Made by a program: the position numbers and the translations under genes. From an archaeon (lineage in GTDB: Archaea; Nanobdellota; Nanobdellia; SCGC-AAA011-G17; GW2011-AR17), in contig JABHZQ010000018.1 in assembly GCA_018656555.1 (NCBI GenBank), forward strand, positions 1 to 32,383: a DNA stretch of 32,383 bases, given 5' to 3'. Each line of letters begins with the position of its first letter. Within the stretch, counting starts at the first letter, position 1. The notes below the pieces were generated by a model, which was not told where the DNA came from, did not search any database, and saw only the letters and a program-made list of their open reading frames with translations. Below are positions 21,543 through 30,016 of the stretch, piece after piece.

Positions 21543-21569
21543 TTTGTATGATATCCTTTGTATATCTGG

Positions 21570-21594
21570 TATAAAAGAGATACTTATTTAAATA
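21570..21594. promoter_or_regulatory. Divergent promoters of the ferredoxin-domain and HxlR genes
   Basis: TATAAAA (21570-21576) serves the minus-strand gene starting at 21542. TATTTAAATA (21585-21594) serves the HxlR gene; its centre is 29 bases from ATG 21619 and only 20 from ATG 21610, which favours the later start. Confidence 0.45.
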
Positions 21595-21618
21595 GTGAAG
21601 AGTTTCTAAATGTATACC

Positions 21619-21972
21619 ATGGATAAGAATTGCACAATTTACAAAACAGTAGACTTCATAGGTAAGAAATGGACATTATTAATTCTATTAGAATTGCACA
21701 AAAAAGGTTGGAAAAGGTATTCTGAATTAAAAAAATCAATACCTGAAATAACTCCAAAAATTCTTTCCTCCAGATTAAAAGAATTAGAAGAAGAAAAATT
21801 AGTCATTAAGGAAGTAGATGCTAGGAACTTCCCAGTTAAATGTGAGTATTCTTTAACAAAACAAGGAAGAGAGTTTATCACAGTTATTCAATCTATGAAA
21901 ACCTGGGCATTAAAATGGAAAGTAAAAAATAATATTTGTGAAGCAAGAGATTGTTCACAATGTAAGTTATAG
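21619..21972 (+). CDS. HxlR-family winged-helix regulator with Cys cluster
   Basis: 117 residues (120 if ATG 21610 is used). The HxlR core is clear: [20 protein letters not shown], then the recognition helix in [19 protein letters not shown] and the wing [17 protein letters not shown]. The C-terminal end carries [11 protein letters not shown], three cysteines that with C5 and the wing cysteine could bind metal or sense redox. It is convergent with copA, overlapping by six bases, and divergent from the ferredoxin-domain gene. It may control one of these neighbours; copper or redox sensing is inferred from position and cysteines, not shown. Confidence 0.88.
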   Translation: MDKNCTIYKTVDFIGKKWTLLILLELHKKGWKRYSELKKSIPEITPKILSSRLKELEEEKLVIKEVDARNFPVKCEYSLTKQGREFITVIQSMKTWALKWKVKNNICEARDCSQCKL

Positions 21973-24138
21973 CTTCTTAGATTTTAGTAACAAAGAATTT
22001 GTTACAACAGATACTGAACTCATTGCCATTGCAGCTCCAGCAATTATTGGAGACAATAACCAACCAGTAAAAGGATATAAGATTCCTGCTGCAATTGGGA
22101 TTCCCATTGAGTTGTAAAACAAAGCCCAGAACATATTCTGTTTTATCTTAGACATGGTCTGTTTACTTAACCTAATTGATTTAGGCACATCTAACAGATC
22201 ATTCTTCATTAACACTATGTTTCCTGTTTCCATTGCAACATCAGTTCCAGATCCCATTGCAATCCCTATGTCTGCTTGAGCTAATGCAGGAGCATCATTA
22301 ATACCGTCTCCTACCATTGCAACAATTCCTTTCTTCTGTAGTTTCTTAACATAATCTGCTTTATCTTTAGGTAAAACTTCAGAGAAGACATGTTGAATAC
22401 CTGCTTTCTTAGCTATTGCTTTAGCAGTTCTTTCATTATCTCCTGTGATCATGTAAACCTCTAAATCTAGATCTTGTAATTCCTTAACAGCTTTTTCAGA
22501 AGTATCTCTAATCCTATCTGCAACACCAATTAGTCCAATAATATTTTTATCAGCAAGGACCATAACAGTTTTACCTTCAGTTTCTAATTCAGCTATTTTA
22601 TCCTTATAACTCTCTAAAGAAATATTCTTTTTCTTCATAAGTTTGGGATTACCTAAGTAATAAGTATTATTTTCAATCTTACCAGTAACACCATAACCTG
22701 GAATAGCCTTAAATCCCACAGTTTTTTTATTTGGAAGTTTTGTAGCCTTTTTCAAAATTGCTTCAGCTAGAGGATGTTCAGAGTTCCTTTCCAATAAACC
22801 AGAAAGTTGCAATATCTCTTTTTTATCCTTTCCAATAACATCAGTAACTTCTGGACTTCCTTTAGTTATTGTTCCAGTTTTATCAAAAATTATATAATTT
22901 AACTTATGAGCTGTTTCCAATGCATCTCCACCCTTAATTAAAATCCCATTTCTAGCACCCTTACCTGAACCTACCATTATAGCAGTAGGCGTAGCTAAAC
23001 CTAGAGCACAAGGACAAGCTATAACTAAAACAGCTACCGCAGTTATAAGAGCAAAAGATACAGACTGTACAAAACTCCACACTAAAAAGGTAACAAAAGC
23101 AATACCTATAACCACTGGAACAAAATAAGCAGCAACCACATCTGCAAACCTTTGAATTGGTGCTTTCTTACCTTGAGCCTCATCTATTAACTTAATTATC
23201 TGTGAAAGAGTTGTATTAGCTCCAACCTTGGTTGCCTTGTAAGTAAAAGATCCATTTTTGTTTATAGTAGCAGAGATAATTCCATCTCCTTTATTTTTCT
23301 CAATAGGTATACTCTCTCCAGTAATCATTGATTCATCAACAGAAGAATGACCATCTATAATTATTCCATCAACTGGAATCTTTTCTCCTGGTTTTACTAG
23401 AATAATATCTCCAACTTTTACATCATCAGTTGGAATTTTTATGAATTTTCCATTTCTTTCCACCATTGCAATTTTTGGACTCATTTGCATTAATTTCTTG
23501 ATTGCATCTGAAGTTTTACCTTTTGCAATAGATTCAAACCATCTACCCATTACTACTAAAGTAATCAATATTGCAGAAGTTTCAAAGTATTGGCCTAAAG
23601 AAGGTTGAAATAGAATTGCATATATGCTAAAGAAATAAGCCGCACTAGTACCTAAGGCAATCAAAGAATCCATATTTGCAGTTTTATTCTTCAATGCATT
23701 CCATGTTCCAGTATAGAATTGCCAGCCAACAAAAAACTGAATTGGTGTAGCTAAAGCCCAAAGAATATAACCTTCATAAGGAAGATCTATATTGAACCAC
23801 ATAAAGATCATACCAATAATAAAAGCAGGAACAGCAAAAATTAAGCTAAAAAGAAAAAGATTTCTATAATGTTGCCTTTCTTTCTTCTGTAACTTTGCTT
23901 GTTTCTTAAAAGAATTTTCTCCCTCTTGAATTAAAGTAGCATCCCACCCCCCATTTTTAATCTTTTTGATTAAATCTTTAACTTTAACATCATCATCATG
24001 AGATATAGTTGCTTTAGTTGTAGAAAAGTTAACATTCGCCTCTTCAACACCCTTTGTTTTATTCAATAATTTATTGATGTTAGCAGCACAACTAGCACAG
24101 TGCATACCGCTGATTTGGAGATTGGTTTTCTTCATCAT
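21967..24138 (-). CDS. copA: Copper-exporting P1B-type ATPase CopA
   Basis: 723 residues. One N-terminal HMA domain (GMHCASC, C14 and C17) is followed by eight membrane helices. The membrane metal site is CPC ([13 protein letters not shown]), with the Tyr-Asn (ALFYNSMG) and Met-Ser-Ser ([10 protein letters not shown]) of helices 7 and 8, the combination specific for Cu(I). Catalytic motifs: TGES in the actuator domain, DKTGT with the phosphorylated Asp, SEHPLAEAI, and [14 protein letters not shown]. It pumps Cu(I) (or Ag(I)) out of the cytoplasm. It is the last gene of a four-gene copper operon on the minus strand. Two adjacent ATGs (24138 and 24135) are equally possible starts. Confidence 0.96.
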   Translation of the reverse strand: MMKKTNLQISGMHCASCAANINKLLNKTKGVEEANVNFSTTKATISHDDDVKVKDLIKKIKNGGWDATLIQEGENSFKKQAKLQKKERQHYRNLFLFSLIFAVPAFIIGMIFMWFNIDLPYEGYILWALATPIQFFVGWQFYTGTWNALKNKTANMDSLIALGTSAAYFFSIYAILFQPSLGQYFETSAILITLVVMGRWFESIAKGKTSDAIKKLMQMSPKIAMVERNGKFIKIPTDDVKVGDIILVKPGEKIPVDGIIIDGHSSVDESMITGESIPIEKNKGDGIISATINKNGSFTYKATKVGANTTLSQIIKLIDEAQGKKAPIQRFADVVAAYFVPVVIGIAFVTFLVWSFVQSVSFALITAVAVLVIACPCALGLATPTAIMVGSGKGARNGILIKGGDALETAHKLNYIIFDKTGTITKGSPEVTDVIGKDKKEILQLSGLLERNSEHPLAEAILKKATKLPNKKTVGFKAIPGYGVTGKIENNTYYLGNPKLMKKKNISLESYKDKIAELETEGKTVMVLADKNIIGLIGVADRIRDTSEKAVKELQDLDLEVYMITGDNERTAKAIAKKAGIQHVFSEVLPKDKADYVKKLQKKGIVAMVGDGINDAPALAQADIGIAMGSGTDVAMETGNIVLMKNDLLDVPKSIRLSKQTMSKIKQNMFWALFYNSMGIPIAAGILYPFTGWLLSPIIAGAAMAMSSVSVVTNSLLLKSKKL

Positions 24139-24161
24139 TTTTCTTAAGTTTTATTAATTTA

Positions 24162-24446
24162 TTAAACTAATGTAGCTGGATAGCTATTAAATACGTCTAA
24201 ATTAAGTATATCTTGTTCTGTAGTTATACTTGGATTATAAGTTACATCAAAATAATGACCAGTTCTATAATCCACATTAGTGACTCCTGGCAATTTATAT
24301 AATTCTCCAGTAATCAATGAAGCATGACCTGAACAAGGTATGGAAACCTTAAGAGTTAATTCATCACCACTTCCAACAACATTTCCAGTTGGAGAACAGG
24401 CAGTCAATAGTAGTAATCCAATTAGTAATAAAATTATTTTTTTCAT
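24162..24446 (-). CDS. Lipoprotein with an HMA-like domain
   Basis: 94 residues. Signal peptide with lipobox LLTAC (C17), then a domain of about 65 residues with HMA-type layout: LTLKVSIPCSGHASLI (metal loop), helix, LPGVTNVDYRTGHYFDVTYNP (strands), C-terminal helix. The usual CxxC of HMA domains is C38-S-G-H41, so the site would be Cys-His. It would sit on the outside of the membrane and bind Cu or another soft metal delivered by CopA or the cupredoxin-like protein. The gene follows the TRASH-like gene by two bases and shares its GGAGG signal. Its relationship to HMA is inferred by layout, not by a database match. Confidence 0.72.
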   Translation of the reverse strand: MKKIILLLIGLLLLTACSPTGNVVGSGDELTLKVSIPCSGHASLITGELYKLPGVTNVDYRTGHYFDVTYNPSITTEQDILNLDVFNSYPATLV

Positions 24447-24448
24447 TT

Positions 24449-24592
24449 TTACCTCCCAATTACTTTAGCATAGTCTTTTCTACAAGGTTTACAACAAAAT
24501 TCTTGGCTTTTATCTTTCAAAGGCATTGCACAAAGTTTACAACCTTTACCCACAGAACTATATAGTTCTTTATGACAAATATTACATTTCAT
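24449..24592 (-). CDS. TRASH/YHS-like Cys-rich mini-protein, 47 aa
   Basis: 47 residues with seven cysteines: C3-x2-C6, C18-x2-C21, and the pair plus one in EFCCKPCRKDY (C33, C34, C37). An FCC-x2-C end after an upstream CxxC recalls the TRASH domain, a metal-binding unit in copper resistance proteins. Position inside the copper operon supports a Cu chaperone or sensor role. A GGAGG Shine-Dalgarno sequence overlaps the end of the upstream SafE gene, and the stop codon is two bases before the next ATG. Zinc-ribbon binding is the alternative reading. Confidence 0.75.
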   Translation of the reverse strand: MKCNICHKELYSSVGKGCKLCAMPLKDKSQEFCCKPCRKDYAKVIGR

Positions 24593-24594
24593 TT

Positions 24595-26001
24595 TTATCC
24601 TCCGCAACCACAACCCCCACCACATGAACCACCTTGTAGTTCAACTGCATCTAGGGTTTCTTGTAGTTCTTCTTCATTTATTTCTAAGTCTTCTGTAACA
24701 ATGAAAGTACCAGGAATCATACCCATCCAACAGCTCCAAGAGATAACACCTTCCTCTGTTGGTGTAAACTCAATAATCTGCTCACCATATTCTATATCAA
24801 AGTCTAAACCTAGTTTAGGGACTTGAATTGCATTATTACAACCATTAATCTCATTTCCTTGAATAATCCATTTGACTGGAACATCTTTTTGTAAAACAAA
24901 CTTGGCCGGTTCCCAACCATTGCTATTAACTTCCATGTTAATCTCTTGATAGCCATTAACAATATCAGGTAAACTTTCAGAACTAGTATCAATTCCTGCA
25001 TTTGCACTAACTGAAGTTACAAGAGAATTTATATCATAGCCAGAACCAGTCAAAGCTAATCCATTGTTTATCATAATTAAACCTAATATAATTACAATCA
25101 CTCCTGAGGCTTTTAGAATCTTATGAGTTAGCTTACTTGAAACAAATGTTGCAAACAATCCAAAGCCCAACATAACTGGAAGAGTTCCTAGGGCAAAGAA
25201 AAATAGAAGGGTTGCCCCTTCTATTATACTTCCCGTACCCGCAGCCATAATATAGATAGCCTGGAGTGGGCCACAAGCTATCATAAGGCCATTTAACAAT
25301 CCAATGACTAATGGACTAGAATTTTGTTTCTCACCAACAAATTTACTAATAAATTTAGGAGTTGTAAATTGAATCTTTCTTAATGCTGGAATAATATTTA
25401 ACATCTTTAATCCAAACAATATCAGGAATAAACCTGCAAGCAAACCAGCAACACCTCTCATTAAAGGAGTAAATGCAATTATTGAACCAATCAAACCAAA
25501 AATTGCACCTATTAATGTATATGAAACAGTTTTTCCCAATCCATACATAAAATGTGACTTATATGATTTCTTTCCTTCTTTTGCATCTTTAGTTGTATAA
25601 GAAAGAATAAAACCCCCACACATACTAATACAATGAAATCCAGTAAGTAGACCTACTAAGAATAATAAACCATAACTCATCCCAGCACTTATCTCTGGCA
25701 GAGCTATTACATCAGATAATTGAATTAAAAAATAAAAAGCAATTACAATTCCTATAATACCAAAAGTCCAACCCATCCAACCTTTAGATTTTTTTGTAGA
25801 ACAAGAATAGCCTTTTTCTTCTATCTTATTAAATATCTCATTTTGATTTGTCTTTTTAGGATCAAAAGTGACTTTAGCTTTTTGAGAAGCATAATCAACA
25901 CTATAAGTTTTAACTCCTTTAATCTCTTTAATCTGATCCTTAATTATTTGTTCACAACTCTTGCAAGTTATGCCCTCCACATTGAAAGTTATTGTTTCCA
26001 T
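24595..26001 (-). CDS. HMA - SafE-like membrane - cupredoxin fusion with CG-rich tail
   Basis: 468 residues in four parts. Residues 1-65 form an HMA domain (EGITCKSC, C13/C16). About 75-325 have eight or so membrane spans with the CISMCGGF motif of the SafE/DsbD-like family. About 345-440 match a cupredoxin-like domain with a Cys/Met-rich copper loop (ISWSCWMGMIPGTF). The last ten residues (GGSCGGGCGCGG) hold three cysteines. Such fusions belong to cytochrome-oxidase-assembly-type or copper-handling SafE proteins. It likely moves copper or electrons across the membrane. First gene of the copper operon; the TATA element at 26024-26031 is 26 bases upstream. Confidence 0.88.
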   Translation of the reverse strand: METITFNVEGITCKSCEQIIKDQIKEIKGVKTYSVDYASQKAKVTFDPKKTNQNEIFNKIEEKGYSCSTKKSKGWMGWTFGIIGIVIAFYFLIQLSDVIALPEISAGMSYGLLFLVGLLTGFHCISMCGGFILSYTTKDAKEGKKSYKSHFMYGLGKTVSYTLIGAIFGLIGSIIAFTPLMRGVAGLLAGLFLILFGLKMLNIIPALRKIQFTTPKFISKFVGEKQNSSPLVIGLLNGLMIACGPLQAIYIMAAGTGSIIEGATLLFFFALGTLPVMLGFGLFATFVSSKLTHKILKASGVIVIILGLIMINNGLALTGSGYDINSLVTSVSANAGIDTSSESLPDIVNGYQEINMEVNSNGWEPAKFVLQKDVPVKWIIQGNEINGCNNAIQVPKLGLDFDIEYGEQIIEFTPTEEGVISWSCWMGMIPGTFIVTEDLEINEEELQETLDAVELQGGSCGGGCGCGG

Positions 26002-26023
26002 CCCAATTTAGTAATTGAAACTC

Positions 26024-26070
26024 TTTATAAATGATATCGTGAAACTAGTTTCAGAGCATAATATTTATAA
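26024..26070. promoter_or_regulatory. Divergent promoters of the copper operon and Cys-rich ferredoxin
   Basis: TTTATAAA (26024-26031) is 26 bases from the minus-strand ATG at 26001; ATATTTATAA (26061-26070) is about 27 bases from the plus-strand ATG at 26094. The perfect palindrome GAAACTAGTTTC lies between them. Confidence 0.55.
26041..26052. promoter_or_regulatory. Candidate operator: perfect 12-bp palindrome
   Basis: GAAACTAGTTTC is a perfect inverted repeat between the two TATA boxes. The half-site GAAACT occurs again at 26017-26022, inside the copper operon promoter. Dimeric winged-helix regulators such as the HxlR protein at 21619 or the wHTH at 26736 bind sites of this kind; which one binds here is not known. 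Confidence 0.5.
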
Positions 26071-26093
26071 ACCCTTGAAAAAGGATTATTAAA

Positions 26094-26303
26094 ATGATAA
26101 AAATTGATTATGAAAAATGTTGTTGGAAAGATGGCAAATGTACTGCATGCACCTGTAAGGGTGCTTGTGAAGGATGTGTTGAAGCTTGTCCAGTAGATGC
26201 TCTTAAAAGAGGAAAAACAATTGAAATAAACCAAGAAGAGTGCATTTCTTGTGGTGCTTGTGTTGAAGCCTGTAAGCATGATGCAATCACTTTAGAATTA
26301 TAA
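26094..26303 (+). CDS. Cys-rich two-cluster ferredoxin, 69 aa
   Basis: 69 residues with twelve cysteines. The second cluster motif CISCGACVEACK is standard. The first is unusual: C25-x2-C28-x3-C32-Pro has its first cysteine at C21 or C19 in CTACTCKGACEGCVEACP, and further cysteines precede it (C9, C10, C16). This is more cysteine than two [4Fe-4S] clusters need, so extra metal or a third site is possible. The gene shares a control region with the copper operon. It may serve redox or metal handling; it overlaps the convergent wHTH gene by 17 bases. Confidence 0.85.
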   Translation: MIKIDYEKCCWKDGKCTACTCKGACEGCVEACPVDALKRGKTIEINQEECISCGACVEACKHDAITLEL

Positions 26304-26736
26304 TATTGGTCATTCCTCTTCTTCTTCTATCTATAACTTTCTTAGCCTCAAGCCTATCTAAAACCCTAGTCATTTGAACCTTTGATTTACCAGTTTCTTT
26401 AATTAAGTCAGATTGATATAAAGAATTGTCATTGGATTTTAAAAGAGATACAATCTGTCTCTCTTCACTATCCAGATTAACATTTCTCTTCTTATCTTTA
26501 ACTATATCTCTTATTTTTTTATTAAAAATAAAATACAATCCAATTATGAATATTACTCCTAAAAGAACAAAACTTATTCCTCTTTGTAATCTCAAAGAAG
26601 CATACATGGCACACTCTGTACCATGGGAACAAGAAGTGTTAACAATTTGGGAAAGAGTCATATCATAAGATATGATTATAAACAAAAAGGCTAGACAAAA
26701 ACCCAATACAAGATATCCTACTTTTCTTTCTTTCAT
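26287..26736 (-). CDS. Membrane-anchored winged-helix regulator
   Basis: 149 residues. Two N-terminal membrane spans (about 8-25 and 50-70) enclose an outside loop with two cysteines (NTSCSHGTECAMY). Residues 85-149 are a MarR-like winged helix (LDSEERQIVSLL, then the recognition helix SKVQMTRVLDRLEAKKVIDR and a basic wing RRRRGMTN). This architecture is common in archaea; the outside loop may sense metal or redox state. The ATG at 26736 is chosen over a TTG one codon earlier because the TATA-type element at 26758-26767 is then 26 bases away. It is divergent from acdB. Confidence 0.82.
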   Translation of the reverse strand: MKERKVGYLVLGFCLAFLFIIISYDMTLSQIVNTSCSHGTECAMYASLRLQRGISFVLLGVIFIIGLYFIFNKKIRDIVKDKKRNVNLDSEERQIVSLLKSNDNSLYQSDLIKETGKSKVQMTRVLDRLEAKKVIDRRRRGMTNIIILK

Positions 26737-26757
26737 CAAGTCTAATAAAGCTGGTTC

Positions 26758-26788
26758 TTTAATAAAACTTATGCAAAAGTATTATAAA
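26758..26788. promoter_or_regulatory. Divergent promoters of the membrane wHTH and acdB
   Basis: TTTAATAAAA (26758-26767) is 26 bases from the minus-strand ATG 26736; TTATAAA (26782-26788) is 26 bases from the plus-strand ATG 26811. Confidence 0.45.
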
Positions 26789-26810
26789 TCTATAACTCTC
26801 ATTTAAGTTT

Positions 26811-27449
26811 ATGAAAAAAGGGGACTATACTGAAGCAGAAACAGAGAAATTCTTAAAAAAATATCTCCCAGTAGCAAAGAATAAATTTTGTACTACTTCT
26901 GATGATGTAATTAAAGTCTCTAGAAAAATAGGTTTCCCTCTAGTTTTGAAACTAATATCCAAAGAAGCCTTGCACAAGAGTGATATTGGTGGTGTGAGAT
27001 TTGTAAACAAACATGGTGACCTAGAAAACGAATTAGAATCTTTAAAAAAAATAGCCCAACATTACAAACTCAAATTAGAAGGAATTCTTGTTCAAGAGTA
27101 TATTGAAGGAGAATATGCTATTATAGGGTTAAAAAAAGATAATGTCTTTGGGCATGTAGTTGCATTTGGAATTGGGGGAATATATACTGAGTACCTAAAA
27201 GATGTAGTCTTTAGAGTCTGTCCAATAACAAAAAAAGATGCACAAGAAATGATAGATGAATTAAAAATGAAACAAATATTCCTTGGTGCTAGAGGAAAAA
27301 AACCAGTTAACTTAGAATTTCTAAAAGAAATAATTGTAAAAGTATCCAAAATACCTCAAAAACATAAGGAAATCCAAGAGATGGATATTAATCCTTTTGT
27401 GATTAATCATAAAACTGGTATGGTTGTAGATGCTAGAATGAGAATATGA
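26811..27449 (+). CDS. acdB: ADP-forming acetyl-CoA synthetase, beta subunit
   Basis: 212 residues, a little short of the usual 230. An ATP-grasp domain: FPLVLKLISKEALHKSDIGG holds the conserved Lys and the His-Lys-Ser-Asp segment; ILVQEYIEGEYAIIGL and FGIGGIYTEYLKDVVFR follow; EMDINPF supplies metal ligands. It phosphorylates ADP using the phosphohistidine of the alpha subunit (acdA, 19387-20718). Separation of alpha and beta genes is common in some archaea. Its ATG is leaderless; the stop overlaps the next gene by four bases. Confidence 0.93.
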   Translation: MKKGDYTEAETEKFLKKYLPVAKNKFCTTSDDVIKVSRKIGFPLVLKLISKEALHKSDIGGVRFVNKHGDLENELESLKKIAQHYKLKLEGILVQEYIEGEYAIIGLKKDNVFGHVVAFGIGGIYTEYLKDVVFRVCPITKKDAQEMIDELKMKQIFLGARGKKPVNLEFLKEIIVKVSKIPQKHKEIQEMDINPFVINHKTGMVVDARMRI

Positions 27450-28117
27450 GAAAAATAGTTGCTCATAGGGGACTGAGAGAAAAGGGAGTTAAAGAGAATA
27501 GTCTTGAATCTATTAAACTTGCCTTGGAACATGGTGTTAGTTGTATTGAGATAGATATTCAAAAGACAAAAGATTGTTTAATTCTAAGACATGATACAAG
27601 TAAATTTGGAATTAAAATCAAAAGAATGAGATTTAATCCTAAAAAGTTTGTAAGTTTTGATGAAGCAATTAAAATAATACCAAAAAATATAACAATTATT
27701 GCAGATATAAAAATAGCAGGAATAGAAGAAGAAATTGTTAGAAAATTAAGGAATAGAAAAGTCATATACTTCTCTCATATTAAAAAAGTCCTAGCTAAGG
27801 TAAAAGAATTAAATCCAAGGGCACTAACCGGTATTTACTATGTTCCAAAAGCCAATCTTGCTGCTTTTGTTAAAAGAATAAGATTTGTAAATAGATTCCT
27901 TAAAAGTGCAAGAAAACATTCTGCAGATATAATTGCAATTCCTGGTCCTTATGTAACAAAGAAATTCATAGTTGCAGCAAACAAACAAGGATTTAAGATA
28001 TATGTCTATGGCTTATTCAGGAAAAAGTACATAAAAAAAGCATTTGACCTAAAGGCTTATGCATTAGAGATAGACAAAGTAAAAGATTTAGAATATATTA
28101 AGAAATTAAAAGCATAA
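27446..28117 (+). CDS. Glycerophosphodiester phosphodiesterase family protein
   Basis: 223 residues with the GDPD TIM-barrel markers: H7-R8-G9 (VAHRG), E17-N18, E35-x-D37 (CIEIDIQ), and H49-D50 (LRHD). H7 and H49 are the catalytic acid-base pair and E35/D37 hold the metal. It hydrolyses glycerophosphodiesters to glycerol phosphate and an alcohol, probably in lipid turnover. No signal peptide, so cytoplasmic. Its start overlaps the acdB stop by four bases (ATGA), so the two share a transcript though no metabolic link is evident. The protein is a little shorter than the usual 240-250. Confidence 0.9.
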   Translation: MRKIVAHRGLREKGVKENSLESIKLALEHGVSCIEIDIQKTKDCLILRHDTSKFGIKIKRMRFNPKKFVSFDEAIKIIPKNITIIADIKIAGIEEEIVRKLRNRKVIYFSHIKKVLAKVKELNPRALTGIYYVPKANLAAFVKRIRFVNRFLKSARKHSADIIAIPGPYVTKKFIVAANKQGFKIYVYGLFRKKYIKKAFDLKAYALEIDKVKDLEYIKKLKA

Positions 28118-28120
28118 TCT

Positions 28121-28127
28121 ATTTAAA
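28121..28127 (+). promoter_or_regulatory. TATA box of the kor operon
   Basis: ATTTAAA is centred 27 bases before the korD ATG at 28151, giving a leaderless operon transcript. Confidence 0.5.
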
Positions 28128-28150
28128 CCCCTATTTTAAATGAATTCTAG

Positions 28151-28321
28151 ATGGTAAAGGTAACAAAAGAATATTGTAAACAATGTAATTTATGTATTAA
28201 ATTGTGCCCTTTTAATAATATGGAAATGAAAGATAATATTCCAGTTCTAAAAGATCCAGAGAAATGTAAAAAATGCAAGATCTGTGAAAAATATTGCCCA
28301 GAATGGGGGTTAGAAGTATGA
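28151..28321 (+). CDS. korD: 2-oxoacid:ferredoxin oxidoreductase, delta (ferredoxin) subunit
   Basis: 56 residues, two [4Fe-4S] motifs: CKQCNLCIKLCPF and CKKCKICEKYCPEW. It is a short version of the KorD subunit and carries electrons out of the enzyme. The gene begins the korDABG operon and its stop overlaps the korA ATG by four bases (ATGA). A TATA box 27 bases ahead of ATG 28151 supports a leaderless start. Compared with porD it lacks the 35-residue N-terminal extension. Confidence 0.92.
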   Translation: MVKVTKEYCKQCNLCIKLCPFNNMEMKDNIPVLKDPEKCKKCKICEKYCPEWGLEV

Positions 28322-29310
28322 AACTATTGATGGGAAATGAAGCTGTTGCTCTTGGAGCACTAAAAGCAGGCATGGGATTCTATTCAGGTTATCCAATAAC
28401 TCCTGCTTCAGAAATAATGCATTTCCTAGCAAAAGTAAAAGATCTTAGTTTTGTACACTGTGAAGATGAGATTGCTGCTATTAATATGATCATTGGAGCT
28501 TCTTTAGCTGGAAGAAAAACAATGACTGCAACTTCAGGCCCAGGATTTTCATTAATGCAAGAAGGTCTAGGTCTTGGTTACATGGCAGAAATTCCTTTTG
28601 TTATTGTAAACACAATGAGGGTTGGCCCTTCAACAGGAATGCCTACTCTGCCTTCACAAGGAGATGTTTCCTTTGCATGCCACAATAGTCATGGAGATAC
28701 ATATCCAATTATTTTCTATCCTAATTCAGTAGAAGAATGTTATAAGATAACAATAGAAGCATTTAACTGTGCAGAAGAAGCAAAACAACCAGTAATTTTA
28801 CTTATGGATGCTTTTCTAAGCCACATGTATGAACCTGTAGATGTAGAATCTATTAATGTTGATATAAAAAATAGAGATAAGAAAAAACTAGGTGAAGGCC
28901 TAGGTCACACAACCGGTCTAATCTCTGAAAATGGTGATCCAAAAACAAAAGATCCAGAAGCATACAAAAGATGGCTAAAGAGAGTTAAGGAAAAAAGAGA
29001 TAATATTGTTAAGAATTACAATCAATATGAATATACTAAAGCTGGAGATAAATTAATAATTGCTTATGGGGTTACATCTAGAGTTGTTTCAGATCTAAAA
29101 GATTATAGCATATTTAGACCAATAAGATTATTTCCAGTTCTTGATGAATTAAAAGAGATAGCAAAAGAGCATAGTGAAATAATTGTAGTTGAAATGAATG
29201 ATGGCCAGTATGCAGATATTCTTGAAAAAGAATTAAAAAGAGAAATTAAAAGAGTACCAATTTTAGGAGGAGATATTACCTTAGAAGATGTCAGAAAAGG
29301 ATTGGATTAA
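28318..29310 (+). CDS. korA: 2-oxoacid:ferredoxin oxidoreductase, alpha subunit (KOR type)
   Basis: 330 residues. LLMGNEAVALGALKAGMGFY starts the alpha domain, followed by SGYPITPASEIMHFL (2-oxoacid binding), HCEDEIAAINMIIGASLAG (TPP-activating Glu), and VGPSTGMPTLPSQGD, the signature of KorA-type rather than PorA-type chains. 2-Oxoglutarate is the usual substrate, giving succinyl-CoA, though broader 2-oxoacid specificity is known in archaea. The ATG at 28318 follows GGGGGT at 28306-28310, a Shine-Dalgarno match; an earlier in-frame ATG at 28294 is rejected because it lies inside korD. Overlap with korB is 23 bases. Confidence 0.93.
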   Translation: MKLLMGNEAVALGALKAGMGFYSGYPITPASEIMHFLAKVKDLSFVHCEDEIAAINMIIGASLAGRKTMTATSGPGFSLMQEGLGLGYMAEIPFVIVNTMRVGPSTGMPTLPSQGDVSFACHNSHGDTYPIIFYPNSVEECYKITIEAFNCAEEAKQPVILLMDAFLSHMYEPVDVESINVDIKNRDKKKLGEGLGHTTGLISENGDPKTKDPEAYKRWLKRVKEKRDNIVKNYNQYEYTKAGDKLIIAYGVTSRVVSDLKDYSIFRPIRLFPVLDELKEIAKEHSEIIVVEMNDGQYADILEKELKREIKRVPILGGDITLEDVRKGLD

Positions 29311-30016
29311 GTGGGATAGATATCCATCACTCTGGTGTGGGGGATGTGGTATAGGAATAATGGCAAAGTACATAGCCAAGGCTTTTGAAGAGTTAGGCTA
29401 CTCTAAAGATGAAGTTGTTGTTGTTTCTGGAATTGGTTGTACTGGAAGAATTGCAGGATATTTAAATGTAGATTCTGTTCATGGATTACATGGAAGAGCT
29501 GTTCCTTTAGCTGAAGGTATCAAAGAAGGGAATAAGAAACTAAAAGTAGTAGTTATCTCTGGTGATGGCGATTTACTTGGAATTGGTGGAAATCATTTAC
29601 TACACACTGCAAGAAGAAATGTAGACATCACAGTTATTTGTTATAATAATGAAATTTATGGTATGACTGGTGGTCAAATGGCACCAACCACAAGATTAGA
29701 ATCATTTACTGTTACAAGTCCTTTTGGATGTGAGTACAACCCAATTAATGCTCATAAATTGATAAGTTCAAATAGAAACTATTTCTATGCAAGGAGTTCT
29801 GTCTGGCACGTAGATCACATGAAAAATGTTGTTAAAGAAGCATTAAGTCATGATGGCTTTAGTTTTGTAGAAGTTATTGCTTATTGTATTACTAATAATG
29901 GATTAAGAACTGGTTTCAAAGATGCATATGAGATGATCACAACTATTAAGAAAATGTACAAACCTTCTGAAGAAGTTAAAGAAGAAACAGATCTGGGGGT
30001 TGATAAGAGTGATTAA
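29288..30016 (+). CDS. korB: 2-oxoacid:ferredoxin oxidoreductase, beta (TPP) subunit
   Basis: 242 residues. The N-terminal WCGGCGIGI has the CxxC pair of the KOR beta cluster (usually CPGCG). The TPP/Mg motif is ISGDGDLLGIGG...CYNNEIYGMTGGQMAPT. It decarboxylates the 2-oxoacid and passes electrons to KorD. Shorter than PorB because it lacks the C-terminal extension. The gene overlaps korA by 23 bases and the gamma gene by eight. Confidence 0.94.
   Translation: MSEKDWIKWDRYPSLWCGGCGIGIMAKYIAKAFEELGYSKDEVVVVSGIGCTGRIAGYLNVDSVHGLHGRAVPLAEGIKEGNKKLKVVVISGDGDLLGIGGNHLLHTARRNVDITVICYNNEIYGMTGGQMAPTTRLESFTVTSPFGCEYNPINAHKLISSNRNYFYARSSVWHVDHMKNVVKEALSHDGFSFVEVIAYCITNNGLRTGFKDAYEMITTIKKMYKPSEEVKEETDLGVDKSD

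Noticed and set aside
24572-24826. A plus-strand Pro/Ser-rich frame opposite the SafE cupredoxin end
   Set aside because: It is the shadow of the Gly/Cys-rich tail of the minus-strand gene and has no promoter or ribosome-binding signal.
28294-28317. An earlier ATG for korA
   Set aside because: It lies inside the korD frame; GGGGGT before ATG 28318 and the ATGA overlap with korD fit the later start.
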